DNA of 64,000 nt, taken from the NCBI GenBank assembly GCA_910575505.1, contig CAJTFK010000001.1, positions 237,152-301,151 of the forward strand, read 5' to 3'. Origin of the DNA: Oscillospiraceae bacterium. GTDB lineage: Bacteria > Bacillota > Clostridia > Oscillospirales > Oscillospiraceae. Both the position numbers and the translations under genes were made by a program. The notes beneath the pieces are model-generated. The model made no database searches, was not told where the DNA came from, and was given only the letters and a program-made list of their open reading frames with translations. Below, piece after piece: positions 49,534-57,928 of this stretch; the first letter of the stretch is position 1; each line of letters opens with the position of its first letter.

Positions 49534-51974
49534 CCCAGCACCTCTTTTGCGATTTCCACCGACTGCCGGGCGTCCCTGGCATAATAGTCCGCCCCGATGC
49601 GTCCGGCGTAGTCCGGCGTTACCACCGCGCCGCCCACAAACACCACCGGCGGCTCCGGCAGAGCTTTCAGCTGCCGCACCGTCTCCTCCATGGCGGGAAG
49701 TGTGGTGGTCATCAGGGCGGACAGGCCCACCAGACGCACCTTCCGGTGCTCCGCCGCCTCCGCCACGGCCTCCGGCGGTACATCCCGGCCCAGGTCCAGC
49801 ACCTCATAACCATAGTTTTCCAGCACGGTTTTCACGATGTTCTTTCCAATGTCGTGGATATCCCCCTGGACGGTGGCCACGATCAGCGTCCCCTTTTTCA
49901 CCGGCGCTCCGCCCTTGGCAGCAATGGAACTCCGGATGACCTCAAATACCGCCTGGGCCGCCTGGGCGGCGCTGAGGAGCTGGGGCAGAAACACCGTACC
50001 CTTCTCATAGCCGTCTCCCACCCGGTCCAGGGCGGGAATCAGATGGGTCTCCACCAGGCTCAGCTCATCCGCCTCGCCGGAGGCGAGGGCCTCCCGGGCC
50101 AGACGGCCGGCGTCGGCCTTCAATCCCTTCAAAATGGCGGACTCCAGGCTCTTGCCCCCCTCTCCGGCGGCGGACGGGGCCGGCGCTCCGGAGGAAACAA
50201 CCTCCGTCCGCACCGTCACGCCGGCGAAGCGCTCGATATAATCCCGGCACTGGGAATCCTCGCCGGAGAGCACCCGGAAGGCGCTGACGGCGTCCAGCAT
50301 CTCCCTCTGATTGGGATTGATAATGGGCAGGGTCAGCCCCGCCCCCAGGGCCTGGGTCAGGAAGCTCCGGGTAATCAGAGGCCTGTTGGGAAGGCCGAAG
50401 GAGATGTTGGACACCCCCAGCAGGGTCTGAAGCCCCAATTCCTCCCGGACAGCCCGCACCGCCTTCAATGTCTCCTGCGCCTGGTCCTGCTGGGCGGAAA
50501 CGGTAAGGGTCAGGCAGTCGATCCACACGTCTTCCCCGGGAATGCCGTGGGCCAGGGCCGCGTCCAGAATGCGCCGGGCAATGGCCACCCGGCCCTCCGC
50601 CGTCTGGGGAATGCCCTGCTTGTCCAGGGTCAGGCCCACCACGGCGGCGCCGTACTTCTTCACAATGGGCAGAACCCGCTCCAGCACCTCGGGCTCACCG
50701 TTGACAGAGTTTACCGACGCCTTGCCGCAGTACACCCGCAGGCCCGCCTCCAGGGCGTCGGGGTTGGACGAGTCCAGTTGCAGGGGCACGGACACGGCGC
50801 TCTGCAGCTTTTTCACCACCCGGGGCAGCATGTCCGCCTCATCCACGCCGGGGAACCCTACGTTCACATCCAGGATGTGGGCTCCGGCCTCCTCCTGCTC
50901 CACAGCCACATCCAGAATATAATCCAGATCATTTTCCAGCAGAGCCTGCTGGAAGCGCTTTTTCCCGGTGGGGTTGACCCGCTCGCCCACGACCCGCACC
51001 CCGTCGATGGTCAGAGGGCACACCGGCGTGCAGAGGAAGCTGCCCCCGGCATACCGGCGGGGAGCGGCCCTCCGCCCGGCCAGGGCGGCCTTCAGCCGGC
51101 GGATATAGTCCGGCGTGGTGCCGCAGCAGCCTCCGGCGATGGAGGCGCCTGCCTCCACACAAGCCAGCATCGCCTGTACAAAGTCCTCCGGCCCCATGTC
51201 GTAGCGGCCGTCCACCGGGTCCGGCAGACCGGCATTGGGCTTGGCAATCACCGGCAGGCGGGTGTTCTCACTAACCTCCCGCAGCAGGGGCGCCAGCTTA
51301 TCCGGCCCCAGAGAGCAGTTCAGACCCACGGCGTCGGCGCCCAGACCCTCCAGAGTCCGGGCCATGGACGCTGCCGTGCATCCGGTGAAGGTCCTGCCGG
51401 TCTCGTCGAAGGACATGGTGACGAATACCGGCAGAGAGCTGCATTCCTTTGCCGCCAGCAGAGCCGCCCGGGCCTCCTGCAGGTCCGTCATGGTCTCGAT
51501 GGCGATGAGATCCGCTCCCGCCGCTGTGCCCGCGGCAATCATCTCCCGAAACAGCTCACAGGCCCGCTCAAAGGGCAGGCTCCCCATGGGCTCCAACAGC
51601 TCCCCCAGGGGGCCGACGTCCAGAGCCGTCAGGGTCCCCGTGTCCCCCGCCGCCTCCCGGGCAATGGCCACGGCGGCGGAGACCACAGACGCCGTGTCCG
51701 CCCCGGCCCGGGCCAGCTTCAGGCTGTTGGCCCCGAAGGTATTGGTGTAGATTACCCGGCTTCCTGCGTCAATATAGTCCCGGTGGACAGAGCGGATCAG
51801 CTCCGGATTGGTCAGGTTCAGCAGCTCAGGGACGCCCCCTGGCGTCAGCCCCTTCTGCTGGAGCACCGTGCCCATGCCGCCGTCCAGCAGAAGGAAGGAC
51901 TTTTGGGCAAGTATCTCCTTCAGGCAGCCTTTCCCGTTCTCCCCCTGGGAGCGGGTCTCAATTCTCTGTTCCAC
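49530..51974 (-). CDS. metH: Cobalamin-dependent methionine synthase (without reactivation domain)
   Basis: An 814-residue enzyme with, in order, a homocysteine-binding domain ('LLLDGGMGTVLQQKGLTPGG', zinc site 'IAGGCCGTTPDYI'), a pterin (methyl-THF) domain ('DGVRVVGERVNPTGKKRFQQ'), a helical cap and a cobalamin domain ('VQGDIHDIGKNIVKTVLENY', with the cobalt-ligating His in DIHDIG). The fourth, AdoMet-binding reactivation domain is absent and is encoded by the preceding gene. The start is a GTG at 51974 with AAAGGGAGG upstream, overlapping the reactivation gene by 17 bases. Confidence 0.95.
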   Translation of the reverse strand: MEQRIETRSQGENGKGCLKEILAQKSFLLLDGGMGTVLQQKGLTPGGVPELLNLTNPELIRSVHRDYIDAGSRVIYTNTFGANSLKLARAGADTASVVSAAVAIAREAAGDTGTLTALDVGPLGELLEPMGSLPFERACELFREMIAAGTAAGADLIAIETMTDLQEARAALLAAKECSSLPVFVTMSFDETGRTFTGCTAASMARTLEGLGADAVGLNCSLGPDKLAPLLREVSENTRLPVIAKPNAGLPDPVDGRYDMGPEDFVQAMLACVEAGASIAGGCCGTTPDYIRRLKAALAGRRAAPRRYAGGSFLCTPVCPLTIDGVRVVGERVNPTGKKRFQQALLENDLDYILDVAVEQEEAGAHILDVNVGFPGVDEADMLPRVVKKLQSAVSVPLQLDSSNPDALEAGLRVYCGKASVNSVNGEPEVLERVLPIVKKYGAAVVGLTLDKQGIPQTAEGRVAIARRILDAALAHGIPGEDVWIDCLTLTVSAQQDQAQETLKAVRAVREELGLQTLLGVSNISFGLPNRPLITRSFLTQALGAGLTLPIINPNQREMLDAVSAFRVLSGEDSQCRDYIERFAGVTVRTEVVSSGAPAPSAAGEGGKSLESAILKGLKADAGRLAREALASGEADELSLVETHLIPALDRVGDGYEKGTVFLPQLLSAAQAAQAVFEVIRSSIAAKGGAPVKKGTLIVATVQGDIHDIGKNIVKTVLENYGYEVLDLGRDVPPEAVAEAAEHRKVRLVGLSALMTTTLPAMEETVRQLKALPEPPVVFVGGAVVTPDYAGRIGADYYARDARQSVEIAKEVLG

Positions 51975-52623
51975 AGCGTATTCCTCCCTTTCTCAATTGA
52001 CAGGTCTCCCGCATTTGGCAGTACGCACAGCCCCGGATTCGGGCCGCCTGAGGCCGGTCCGACAGACCAATCACCGCCGTGACGGTTTTGACGGGGTTCA
52101 TCAGAAGACTCTCCGAAACGTGGACGCCCAGCCTCCGCCCGGCGTCCAGCGCGGCGCAGATGTCCGGCTGGAGCGTCAGAGGCAGATCTCCGTAGCCGGG
52201 GCTGAACCGGTCCGTCAAAAACAGCTCCGGAAACCGGGCGGCGAGCTCCGCCTCCGCCGCCTCGCAGCCCGCCTCCGCCAGAGCGCTGCCGCAGGCGTCC
52301 CAAAGGGCGGCCTCCGCCATATCCCTGGCCTGGAGGGCCAGCAGCTTCAAATCAAACCGGGCCCCCAGGGTACAGGCCAGCAGCGCCGCCTGACGGCAGT
52401 CCGCCAGCATCCGGGCGGCGGTGCTCCCGGTGAGCAGCACGCCGGTCCCCGCCAGCAGAAATCCTTCCTCCCGGCGCTCCAGGCCGCAGATCCGGTAGGT
52501 ATAGCGGGGCTGGACCAGACCGGCCAGGGCCTCTCCGGCGGCTCCGGCCCTCCGCCGCAGGTCCTCCGGCGGCTCCGGCACCCCCAGATAGCGCAGGGAC
52601 TCGTCAGGATCGGGCCTCAGCAT
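51958..52623 (-). CDS. Methionine synthase reactivation-domain protein
   Basis: A 221-residue protein equivalent to the detached activation domain of MetH, which remethylates oxidised cobalamin using S-adenosylmethionine. 'DRFSPGYGDLPLTLQPDICA' contains the family RxxPGY core, and the C-terminus has a cysteine pair 'CAYCQMRETC' that may bind a metal cluster, as seen in anaerobic versions. It is the first gene behind the T-box, starting after GGGGGAAG, and its 3' end overlaps metH, so the two subunits are made together. Confidence 0.88.
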   Translation of the reverse strand: MLRPDPDESLRYLGVPEPPEDLRRRAGAAGEALAGLVQPRYTYRICGLERREEGFLLAGTGVLLTGSTAARMLADCRQAALLACTLGARFDLKLLALQARDMAEAALWDACGSALAEAGCEAAEAELAARFPELFLTDRFSPGYGDLPLTLQPDICAALDAGRRLGVHVSESLLMNPVKTVTAVIGLSDRPQAARIRGCAYCQMRETCQLRKGGIRCGTEN

Positions 52624-52748
52624 ATCTCTTCCCCCTTACAATTTAATGCCGCCTGTCCCGGCAAAGGGCCAGGGCTCCAATCACTTCTTCCGAAAACGGC
52701 AGCCCCTGCAGTCCGCGAAAATCAGTGCGCTGCCAGGGGACGGAGGCC

Positions 52749-53095
52749 AAAAAAAACGCCTTCTGCAAAACAGAAGACGAGCGTCAAACCCGTGGTACCA
52801 CTTCTTTTCGTCCCGCCGTCCCGGCAGGGCCTCTCCCGGATCTCCTGTGCTCCTCCCCGCGCTTCGCGCCCTCTGCTTCCAAAAGAACAGACCGAAAAAA
52901 CGAGAAACAAAAAAACACAAAAATCCTCCGCTGTAACGGGCGGTCCCGTCGCGCCCTGACCTCCCGCCGCGCAGGCGGAACCGCTGGGGCGCGCCGCTCC
53001 GGAGCCATGTTCCCCCGGCTCCGTTCCCGCCTCCTTTCCAGCTTCCGGAGGCTCTCTGTGGGTGAAAACCGGGGTACTCTTTCCTTCATAGCGCT
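52749..53095 (-). ncRNA. T-box leader with AUG (methionine) specifier
   Basis: On the minus strand: 'GGAAAGAGTACCCCGG' (AGTA bulge and 5' side of stem I), the stem I distal block 'AGAGAGCCTCCGGAAGCTGG', then CCGGGG and GAAC followed by ATG at 53008-53006, the expected specifier position. The T-box itself is 'AAGTGGTACCACGGG' near 52802-52788, and the terminator GCGTCTTCTG / CAGAAGGCG followed by eight T residues ends at 52749. Uncharged tRNA-Met should pair with AUG and with the antiterminator bulge to switch on the methionine genes. The middle part, stems II/III, was not resolved. Confidence 0.88.
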
Positions 53096-53107
53096 TCTCA
53101 AAGCCGT

Positions 53108-53137
53108 ATTATAGAACAGCTCTCCCCCAAATGTCAA
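53108..53137 (-). promoter_or_regulatory. Promoter of the T-box methionine operon
   Basis: Minus-strand TTGACA (53137-53132), 18 bases, TATAAT (53113-53108): consensus hexamers just before the T-box leader. Confidence 0.85.
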
Positions 53138-53187
53138 CTGTGAAATCGACGGAAGCCATGAAAAGAAGGCTGTGCGTTTTAGAGCCT

Positions 53188-53338
53188 GTATACACAACCG
53201 TTGAACGATGTCTGAGCGTCCTTTTTCCGCCATACCGCGCCGGTTTCCTCTGCAGCCCGTCAGGATTGGGGCAAAAAAGCTCCTGGTCTGGCAGGGAAAA
53301 GCCCCGCCCATCCGGCATCCCCCGCTATGAATACAGAT
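53188..53338 (+). repeat. Interspersed repeat, family I, copy B
   Basis: Starts 'ACAACCGTTGAACGATGTCT', has 'CCGCGCCGGTTTCC' in the middle and ends 'CATCCCCCGCTATGAATACA'. It matches 6486-6634 in block order and the reverse complement of 56024-56177. It lies between the divergent methionine and ABC-transporter promoters; nothing else is seen in 53140-53521. Confidence 0.7.
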
Positions 53339-53521
53339 TCTTACAGCGGAAGCGCCTCCCCGAAAGCCTCCCTTCGGGCTGCATTCTGTATATTCATTTT
53401 AATATTCATTTTCCATTGGTGGATTTTCACAATAAACCGGAGTTTCGTATGCTTTATACCCGTCATTTTTGATTTCCCTGCAAAATATGCAAATATTTAT
53501 TCACTTTTCCCTGGAAAAGTA

Positions 53522-53585
53522 TTGACAAAGCGGAACGGTCGTGGTAAGGTATCCGCAAGCTTGAAGAGGAAATCCTTTCCTCTTC
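53522..53585 (+). promoter_or_regulatory. ABC-transporter promoter and 5' hairpin
   Basis: TTGACA (53522-53527), 17 bases, TAAGGT (53545-53550). Then a perfect inverted repeat GAAGAGGAAA / TTTCCTCTTC with a three-base loop (53563-53585) lies near the expected 5' end of the message, about 50 bases before the start codon. It could be an operator or an mRNA-stabilising hairpin. Confidence 0.65.
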
Positions 53586-53635
53586 CACAGCGTGCCGAAT
53601 CTAAAAAAATCTGATTGGAAAAGGAAGTTTTGAAG

Positions 53636-54490
53636 ATGAAAAAGTTTCTGACCTGCCTGCTTGCGCTGGCAATGGTCCTCTCTCTGGCCGCCTGCGGCGG
53701 CAAGGACAGCGGCTCCGGTAATGCCGGTACCACGCCTCCCGCCTCCTCCGGTTCCGGCGATGCCGCCGGGGATTCCGGCAGCGCCGCTTTCACCACCGTA
53801 GAAGAGGGCAAACTCCATATGTCCACCAACGCCGCCTTCCCTCCCTATGAAATGACCACCGACGCCGGCAGCTTCGAGGGCATTGACGTGGAAGTGGCCG
53901 GGGCCATTGCCGAAAAGCTGGGTCTGGAACTGGTGGTGGACGACATGAGCTTCGACGCGGCCCTCACCGCCGTTCAGACCGGACAGAGCGACATCGCCAT
54001 GGCGGGCATCACCGTCACAGACGACCGGCTGGAGGTCATGGACTTCTCCGACAGCTACGCCACCGGCGTTCAGGTGGTCATCGTCCAAAAGGACTCCCCT
54101 GCCGTCCAGTCCATTGACGACCTGGCCAGCGCCGCGATGATCGGCACTCAGAAGGCCACCACCGGTTATATCTACTGCTCCGACACCCCGGAGAACGGCG
54201 GCTACGGAGAGGATCATGTCACCGCTTTTGATACCGGCGCTCTGGCTGTCATGGCCCTGGTCAACGGCCAGGTGGACGCCGTGGTCATTGACAACGAGCC
54301 CGCCAAGGCTTTTGTGGCGGAGAATCCCGGCCTGGAGATCCTGGATACGGAATTCGCCGTAGAGGATTACGCCATCGGCGTAGCCAAGGGCAACACGGCC
54401 CTGCTGGACGCCATCAACGCCGCCATGGCCGAGCTGAAAGCCGACGGCACCTTCCAGAGCATTGTGGACAAGTATATCGTCGCCGAATAA
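53636..54490 (+). CDS. Polar amino-acid ABC transporter substrate-binding lipoprotein
   Basis: A 284-residue lipoprotein. The signal peptide ends at the lipobox 'LAAC' with C20 as the lipidated residue, followed by a Gly/Ser/Ala-rich linker. The family 3 solute-binding domain starts near residue 55 ('LHMSTNAAFPPYEMT') and includes 'GIDVEVAGAIAEKLGLELVV' and 'GQSDIAMAGITVTDDRLEVM'. Ligands of this family are usually polar or charged amino acids. The ATG at 53636 follows GGAAGT. It is the first gene of the transporter operon, with a partial terminator before the permease that would favour extra binding protein. Confidence 0.93.
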   Translation: MKKFLTCLLALAMVLSLAACGGKDSGSGNAGTTPPASSGSGDAAGDSGSAAFTTVEEGKLHMSTNAAFPPYEMTTDAGSFEGIDVEVAGAIAEKLGLELVVDDMSFDAALTAVQTGQSDIAMAGITVTDDRLEVMDFSDSYATGVQVVIVQKDSPAVQSIDDLASAAMIGTQKATTGYIYCSDTPENGGYGEDHVTAFDTGALAVMALVNGQVDAVVIDNEPAKAFVAENPGLEILDTEFAVEDYAIGVAKGNTALLDAINAAMAELKADGTFQSIVDKYIVAE

Positions 54491-54503
54491 GCTACTCCCT
54501 GAG

Positions 54504-54532
54504 AAGGGCGGCCTTCCGGGCCGCCCTTTTTC
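54504..54532 (+). terminator. Intra-operon terminator/attenuator
   Basis: AAGGGCGGCC / GGCCGCCCTT with a five-base loop followed by a T-rich run, 13 bases after the binding-protein gene and 44 bases before the permease. Likely partial termination. Confidence 0.85.
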
Positions 54533-54575
54533 CGGTTCCGTGCTCAAATGATTCAGAAAGAGAAAGGAGGCCCCC

Positions 54576-55307
54576 ATGTTCCAATCCTTTGTGAACTGGA
54601 TGGACCTGATCGGTCCCCGGCTGTACAGGGCCTTTATTGAAGGCGACCGCTGGAAGCTCTACCTTCAGGGTCTGGGGACAACCCTGGAGCTGACGGTGAT
54701 TGCACTGATTTTCGGCGTGCTGCTGGGCCTGATTGTGGCCGTTGTCCGCTCCGCCCATGACCAGCAGCGCATCGGGCGGCGAAACCCCGTGCTGGGCATT
54801 CTGAACGCCCTCTGCCAGATTTACACCACCGTCATCCGGGGTACCCCCATGCTGGTGCAGCTGTTCATCTGGACCTTCGTCATCTTCCCCTCCCAGCGCA
54901 ACAAGGTTCTGGTGGCCTTTATCGGCTTGGGTGTCAACTCCGGGGCATATGTGGCCGAAATTATACGGGGAGGCCTCATGAGCGTGGACGCCGGTCAGTC
55001 CGAGGCAGGCCGGTCCCTGGGCCTCAATTATTTCGACACCATGCGCTTCATCATCATTCCCCAGGCCTTCAAGGCCATTCTCCCCTCTCTGGGCAACGAG
55101 TTCATCACCCTGTTCAAGGACACTTCCCTGGCCCAGGCCATTGGCGGCGCGGAAATGCTCTACTACGCCAGCACCATCGGCGGCCGAACCTTCGACTACA
55201 TGCCCCCGCTTCTGGGCATCGCCGCCATGTACTTATCCGTTGTCATTGTCTTCACCTGGCTCCAGGGAAAACTGGAAAGGAGGCTGCGGGAAAGTGATCG
55301 ACGTTAA
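54576..55307 (+). CDS. Amino-acid ABC transporter permease (HisM/GlnP type)
   Basis: A 243-residue membrane protein with five or so helices and the family's EAA-like coupling loop: '[20 protein letters not shown]', then '[20 protein letters not shown]'. '[18 protein letters not shown]' is the diagnostic N-terminal block. AAAGGAGG precedes the ATG. It forms the channel for the substrate-binding protein upstream and overlaps the ATPase gene by 14 bases. Confidence 0.94.
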   Translation: MFQSFVNWMDLIGPRLYRAFIEGDRWKLYLQGLGTTLELTVIALIFGVLLGLIVAVVRSAHDQQRIGRRNPVLGILNALCQIYTTVIRGTPMLVQLFIWTFVIFPSQRNKVLVAFIGLGVNSGAYVAEIIRGGLMSVDAGQSEAGRSLGLNYFDTMRFIIIPQAFKAILPSLGNEFITLFKDTSLAQAIGGAEMLYYASTIGGRTFDYMPPLLGIAAMYLSVVIVFTWLQGKLERRLRESDRR

Positions 55308-56016
55308 GAACCTGTCAAAATCCTTTGGGGACCACCTGGTGCTGGACAACATCAGTGAGCACATCTTCCCCGGGGAAAAAGTGGTCATCATCGGGCCCTC
55401 CGGCTCCGGCAAGTCCACCTTCCTCCGCTGCCTGAATCTGCTGGAGACCCCCACCGGCGGCTCCATCACTTTCCAGGGCACGGAAATCACCGACCCCAAA
55501 GTGAAAATCGACCAGATCCGCCAGCAGATGGGCATGGTGTTCCAGCACTTCAACCTGTTTCCCAACATGACCATCCGGAAGAACATCACTCTGGCCCCGG
55601 TCCGCACTGGGCTAATGAAGCAGGAAGAGGCGGATCAGACCGCCAAGACCCTGCTCCAGCGGGTGGGGCTGGAGGACAAGGCCGAGGCCTATCCCAATCA
55701 GCTCTCCGGCGGGCAGAAGCAGCGCATTGCCATCGTTCGGGCTTTGGCCATGAAGCCCAAGGTCATGCTCTTTGACGAACCCACTTCCGCTCTGGACCCT
55801 GAGATGGTGGGCGAGGTGCTGGACGTCATGAAGGAGCTGGCCCGGGAGGGTATGACCATGGTAGTGGTCACCCACGAAATGGGCTTCGCCCGGGAGGTGG
55901 GCAGCCGGGTGCTGTTTATGGACGGCGGCCACATCATCGAGCAGAATGAACCCGTTGAATTCTTCGCCCATCCCAAAAGTGAACGGCTGAAATCCTTCCT
56001 GGAGAAGGTTCTTTAG
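55294..56016 (+). CDS. Amino-acid ABC transporter ATP-binding protein (GlnQ type)
   Basis: A 240-residue ABC ATPase: Walker A 'GPSGSGKST' at residues 34-42, Q-loop in '[14 protein letters not shown]', signature 'LSGGQKQR', Walker B '[14 protein letters not shown]' and the H-loop His in '[13 protein letters not shown]'. The start is a GTG at 55294 with AAAGGAGG nine bases upstream; earlier in-frame codons lie inside the permease gene. It powers the three-gene amino-acid importer. Confidence 0.94.
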   Translation: MIDVKNLSKSFGDHLVLDNISEHIFPGEKVVIIGPSGSGKSTFLRCLNLLETPTGGSITFQGTEITDPKVKIDQIRQQMGMVFQHFNLFPNMTIRKNITLAPVRTGLMKQEEADQTAKTLLQRVGLEDKAEAYPNQLSGGQKQRIAIVRALAMKPKVMLFDEPTSALDPEMVGEVLDVMKELAREGMTMVVVTHEMGFAREVGSRVLFMDGGHIIEQNEPVEFFAHPKSERLKSFLEKVL

Positions 56017-56023
56017 AAGCTGT

Positions 56024-56177
56024 ATTCATAACCGGGGATGCCGGATGGACGGGGATTTTCCCCGTCAGACAAGGAGATCGTTCGCGCCCGCAGACATACC
56101 GACGTATGGCAAGGGAAAGCGGCGCAGTATGGCAGGAAAAAAACCGCTCAGACGGCGTTCAGCGATTGTAAATACAG
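56024..56177 (-). repeat. Interspersed repeat, family I, copy C
   Basis: Its reverse complement starts 'TCGCTGAACGCCGTCTGAGC', contains 'CATACTGCGCCGC' and 'TGTCTGACGGGGAAAATCCC', and ends 'CATCCCCGGTTATGAATACA', matching copies A and B. It starts a few bases after the ABC-transporter stop codon. Confidence 0.7.
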
Positions 56178-56462
56178 GCTCCCAGCTTCCGGCCCGGCGG
56201 CGTTCCCACAGCGTGGACGCCGCCGGGTTTCCCTTTTCTCCGGCCCGCAGTCCATGTCCGCCTTGCGGCCGGTTTCTCTTGACCGGCCCCGGTCTGTTCC
56301 GCCGGGTTCCCGGGGGCCGGCGCCTGTAAATTTCCATCTTTTTCTGCAATTTGCGTTACCGTTTTGTTACCTTTTTGTTTTCCCCGCCCCAGGCTTTCCC
56401 AGTCACATCCTGTCCAAAACCGTCAAAAGTGGGGAATATCCCCCGTCCAGAGCCCAAATTAC
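56178..56462. other. Gene-free spacer, GC-rich then pyrimidine-rich
   Basis: Short GC hairpins (GGCGGCGTTCC / GGACGCCGCC near 56198-56225) followed by a T/C-rich tract with GTTACCGTTTTGTTACC near 56355. No gene or named element recognised. Confidence 0.4.
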
Positions 56463-56491
56463 TTGACAAAAGTGGGAGTCGGGTGTATACT
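56463..56491 (+). promoter_or_regulatory. Promoter of the 3D-domain protein gene
   Basis: Consensus TTGACA (56463-56468), 17 bases, TATACT (56486-56491). The message would have a leader of about 170 bases with several hairpins, including GTAAC..GTTAC at 56512-56525. Confidence 0.85.
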
Positions 56492-56667
56492 GTGGACAGT
56501 TTTCAGGATGGTAACAAAAGTTACAAGTCGTTCGTTCCGCCTTCGGTCCGCTCTGTGGAGCACCCGGCGGAACCGGCGCGCCATCCTCCCCTGCCCCCTT
56601 AAAAGAGCGGGCATGGGGAATCTGAACACCCGGGGGTCTGTTCACACAGCGCCCCCGCCAGGAGGTT

Positions 56668-57759
56668 ATGGTTTTGAACACATATACGCAGACATATGAG
56701 AGACGCCCGAATGAGCTCTGGCGGCGCTGCCGGACGATGCTGTTTTCCTTTGCCGTGGTGATTGTCACCAGTCTGGCCGCCACCGGCTGGGCCGACTCCC
56801 TGTATATCATCACAGGGACGGAGGACGGCGCCATCATTCTGGACCAGGACCGCGAGGAAAAGCCCGACATTTCCTCTCAGCTGATTTCCCTGTCCAACGG
56901 CAGCCGGGGCTATGACATCACCCTGGCAGAGGACACCCCCGTCACCATCCGCCACGAGGGGGAGACCCGGACCCTGCTGTCCCGCCGGGAGAGCGTCACC
57001 ACCCTGCTGAGCCGTCTCCGTCTGACCCCGGGTCCCCTGGAGATGGTGGGCGTCAATCTCTCCGCCTCCGGCGTGGAGCTGACGGTCTCCTCCGACATCG
57101 CCTATTATGAGCATGTGACGGAGAAGGTCACCCGGGAAACCATCCGGGTCCCCAACCCCAATCTCCCTGAGGGTACGGAGCAGGTGACGGATGAGGGGGC
57201 CGATGGCGTCCGCTCCTCGGTCTACGAGGTCACCTGGTCCAACGGCCAGGAGCTTTCCCGCCAGTTCGTGGAGCAGCTGGACACCACCGCCCGCGACCGG
57301 GTGGTGGAATACGGCACCGCCAAGCCCGCCCCCGCTCCCGGTTCCTCTTCCTCCGGCGAGTCCGGCTCCTCCAGCGCTGTGGTGAACTCCGTCAGCGCCA
57401 TCGCCCGGAAAGAGGAGAACGCCGACGGCAGCGGCACCCTCTATTTGAAGGACGGCACGGTGCTGAACTACTCCGGCGTCCGCTCCATGACCGCCACGGC
57501 CTACACCGCCGGTCACGGCGGCGTGGGCACCCGCACTGCCTCCGGCACCGCCGTCCATGTGGGCACCGTGGCTGTGGACAAAAGCGTCATCCCCCTGGGC
57601 ACCCGGATGTATATTGTGGCCGACGGCGGCATTGTCTACGGTCTGGCCGTAGCCGAGGATACCGGCGTTCGGGGCAACAAGGTCGACCTGTACTACGACA
57701 CCTACAACGAATGCATCCAGTTCGGCCGCAGAGGCTGCACGGTCTATATCCTGGTCTGA
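56668..57759 (+). CDS. G5 and 3D domain cell-wall protein (YabE/Rpf-like)
   Basis: A 363-residue exported protein. One membrane segment ('TMLFSFAVVIVTSLAATGWA') is followed by DUF348-like repeats ('GTEDGAIILDQDREEKPDIS', 'TIRHEGETRTLLSRRESVTT'), a G5 domain ('EHVTEKVTRETIRVPNPNLP' onward), a Ser/Pro-rich linker and a C-terminal 3D domain with its three aspartates ('VAVDKSVIPLGTRMYIV', 'AEDTGVRGNKVDLYYD'). Such proteins are murein lytic transglycosylase-like enzymes linked to wall remodelling and spore outgrowth. The ATG at 56668 is only two bases from GGAGG; a TTG at 56674 with eight-base spacing may be the true start. Confidence 0.9.
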   Translation: MVLNTYTQTYERRPNELWRRCRTMLFSFAVVIVTSLAATGWADSLYIITGTEDGAIILDQDREEKPDISSQLISLSNGSRGYDITLAEDTPVTIRHEGETRTLLSRRESVTTLLSRLRLTPGPLEMVGVNLSASGVELTVSSDIAYYEHVTEKVTRETIRVPNPNLPEGTEQVTDEGADGVRSSVYEVTWSNGQELSRQFVEQLDTTARDRVVEYGTAKPAPAPGSSSSGESGSSSAVVNSVSAIARKEENADGSGTLYLKDGTVLNYSGVRSMTATAYTAGHGGVGTRTASGTAVHVGTVAVDKSVIPLGTRMYIVADGGIVYGLAVAEDTGVRGNKVDLYYDTYNECIQFGRRGCTVYILV

Positions 57760-57769
57760 CGCACATCCG

Positions 57770-57799
57770 CCTCCCGGCGAAAGCCGGGAGGCCTTTTCC
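57770..57799 (+). terminator. Terminator of the 3D-domain gene
   Basis: CCTCCCGGC / GCCGGGAGG around a GAAA tetraloop, then CCTTTTCC. Confidence 0.88.
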
Positions 57800-57839
57800 T
57801 TTTTTTGATGCCGGACCCGCCTGAAGCGGAAAAAAAGTC

Positions 57840-57868
57840 TTGCGCTCCGGGCCGGAAGCAGATACAAT
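57840..57868 (+). promoter_or_regulatory. Promoter of the GntR gene
   Basis: TTGCGC (57840-57845), 17 bases, TACAAT (57863-57868), 60 bases before the GntR start codon. Confidence 0.55.
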
Positions 57869-57928
57869 ATAGTGTAGATTTTATTGGTATGACCTATCAT
57901 TTTTCATTTTTACTGGGAGGCAACCGGA

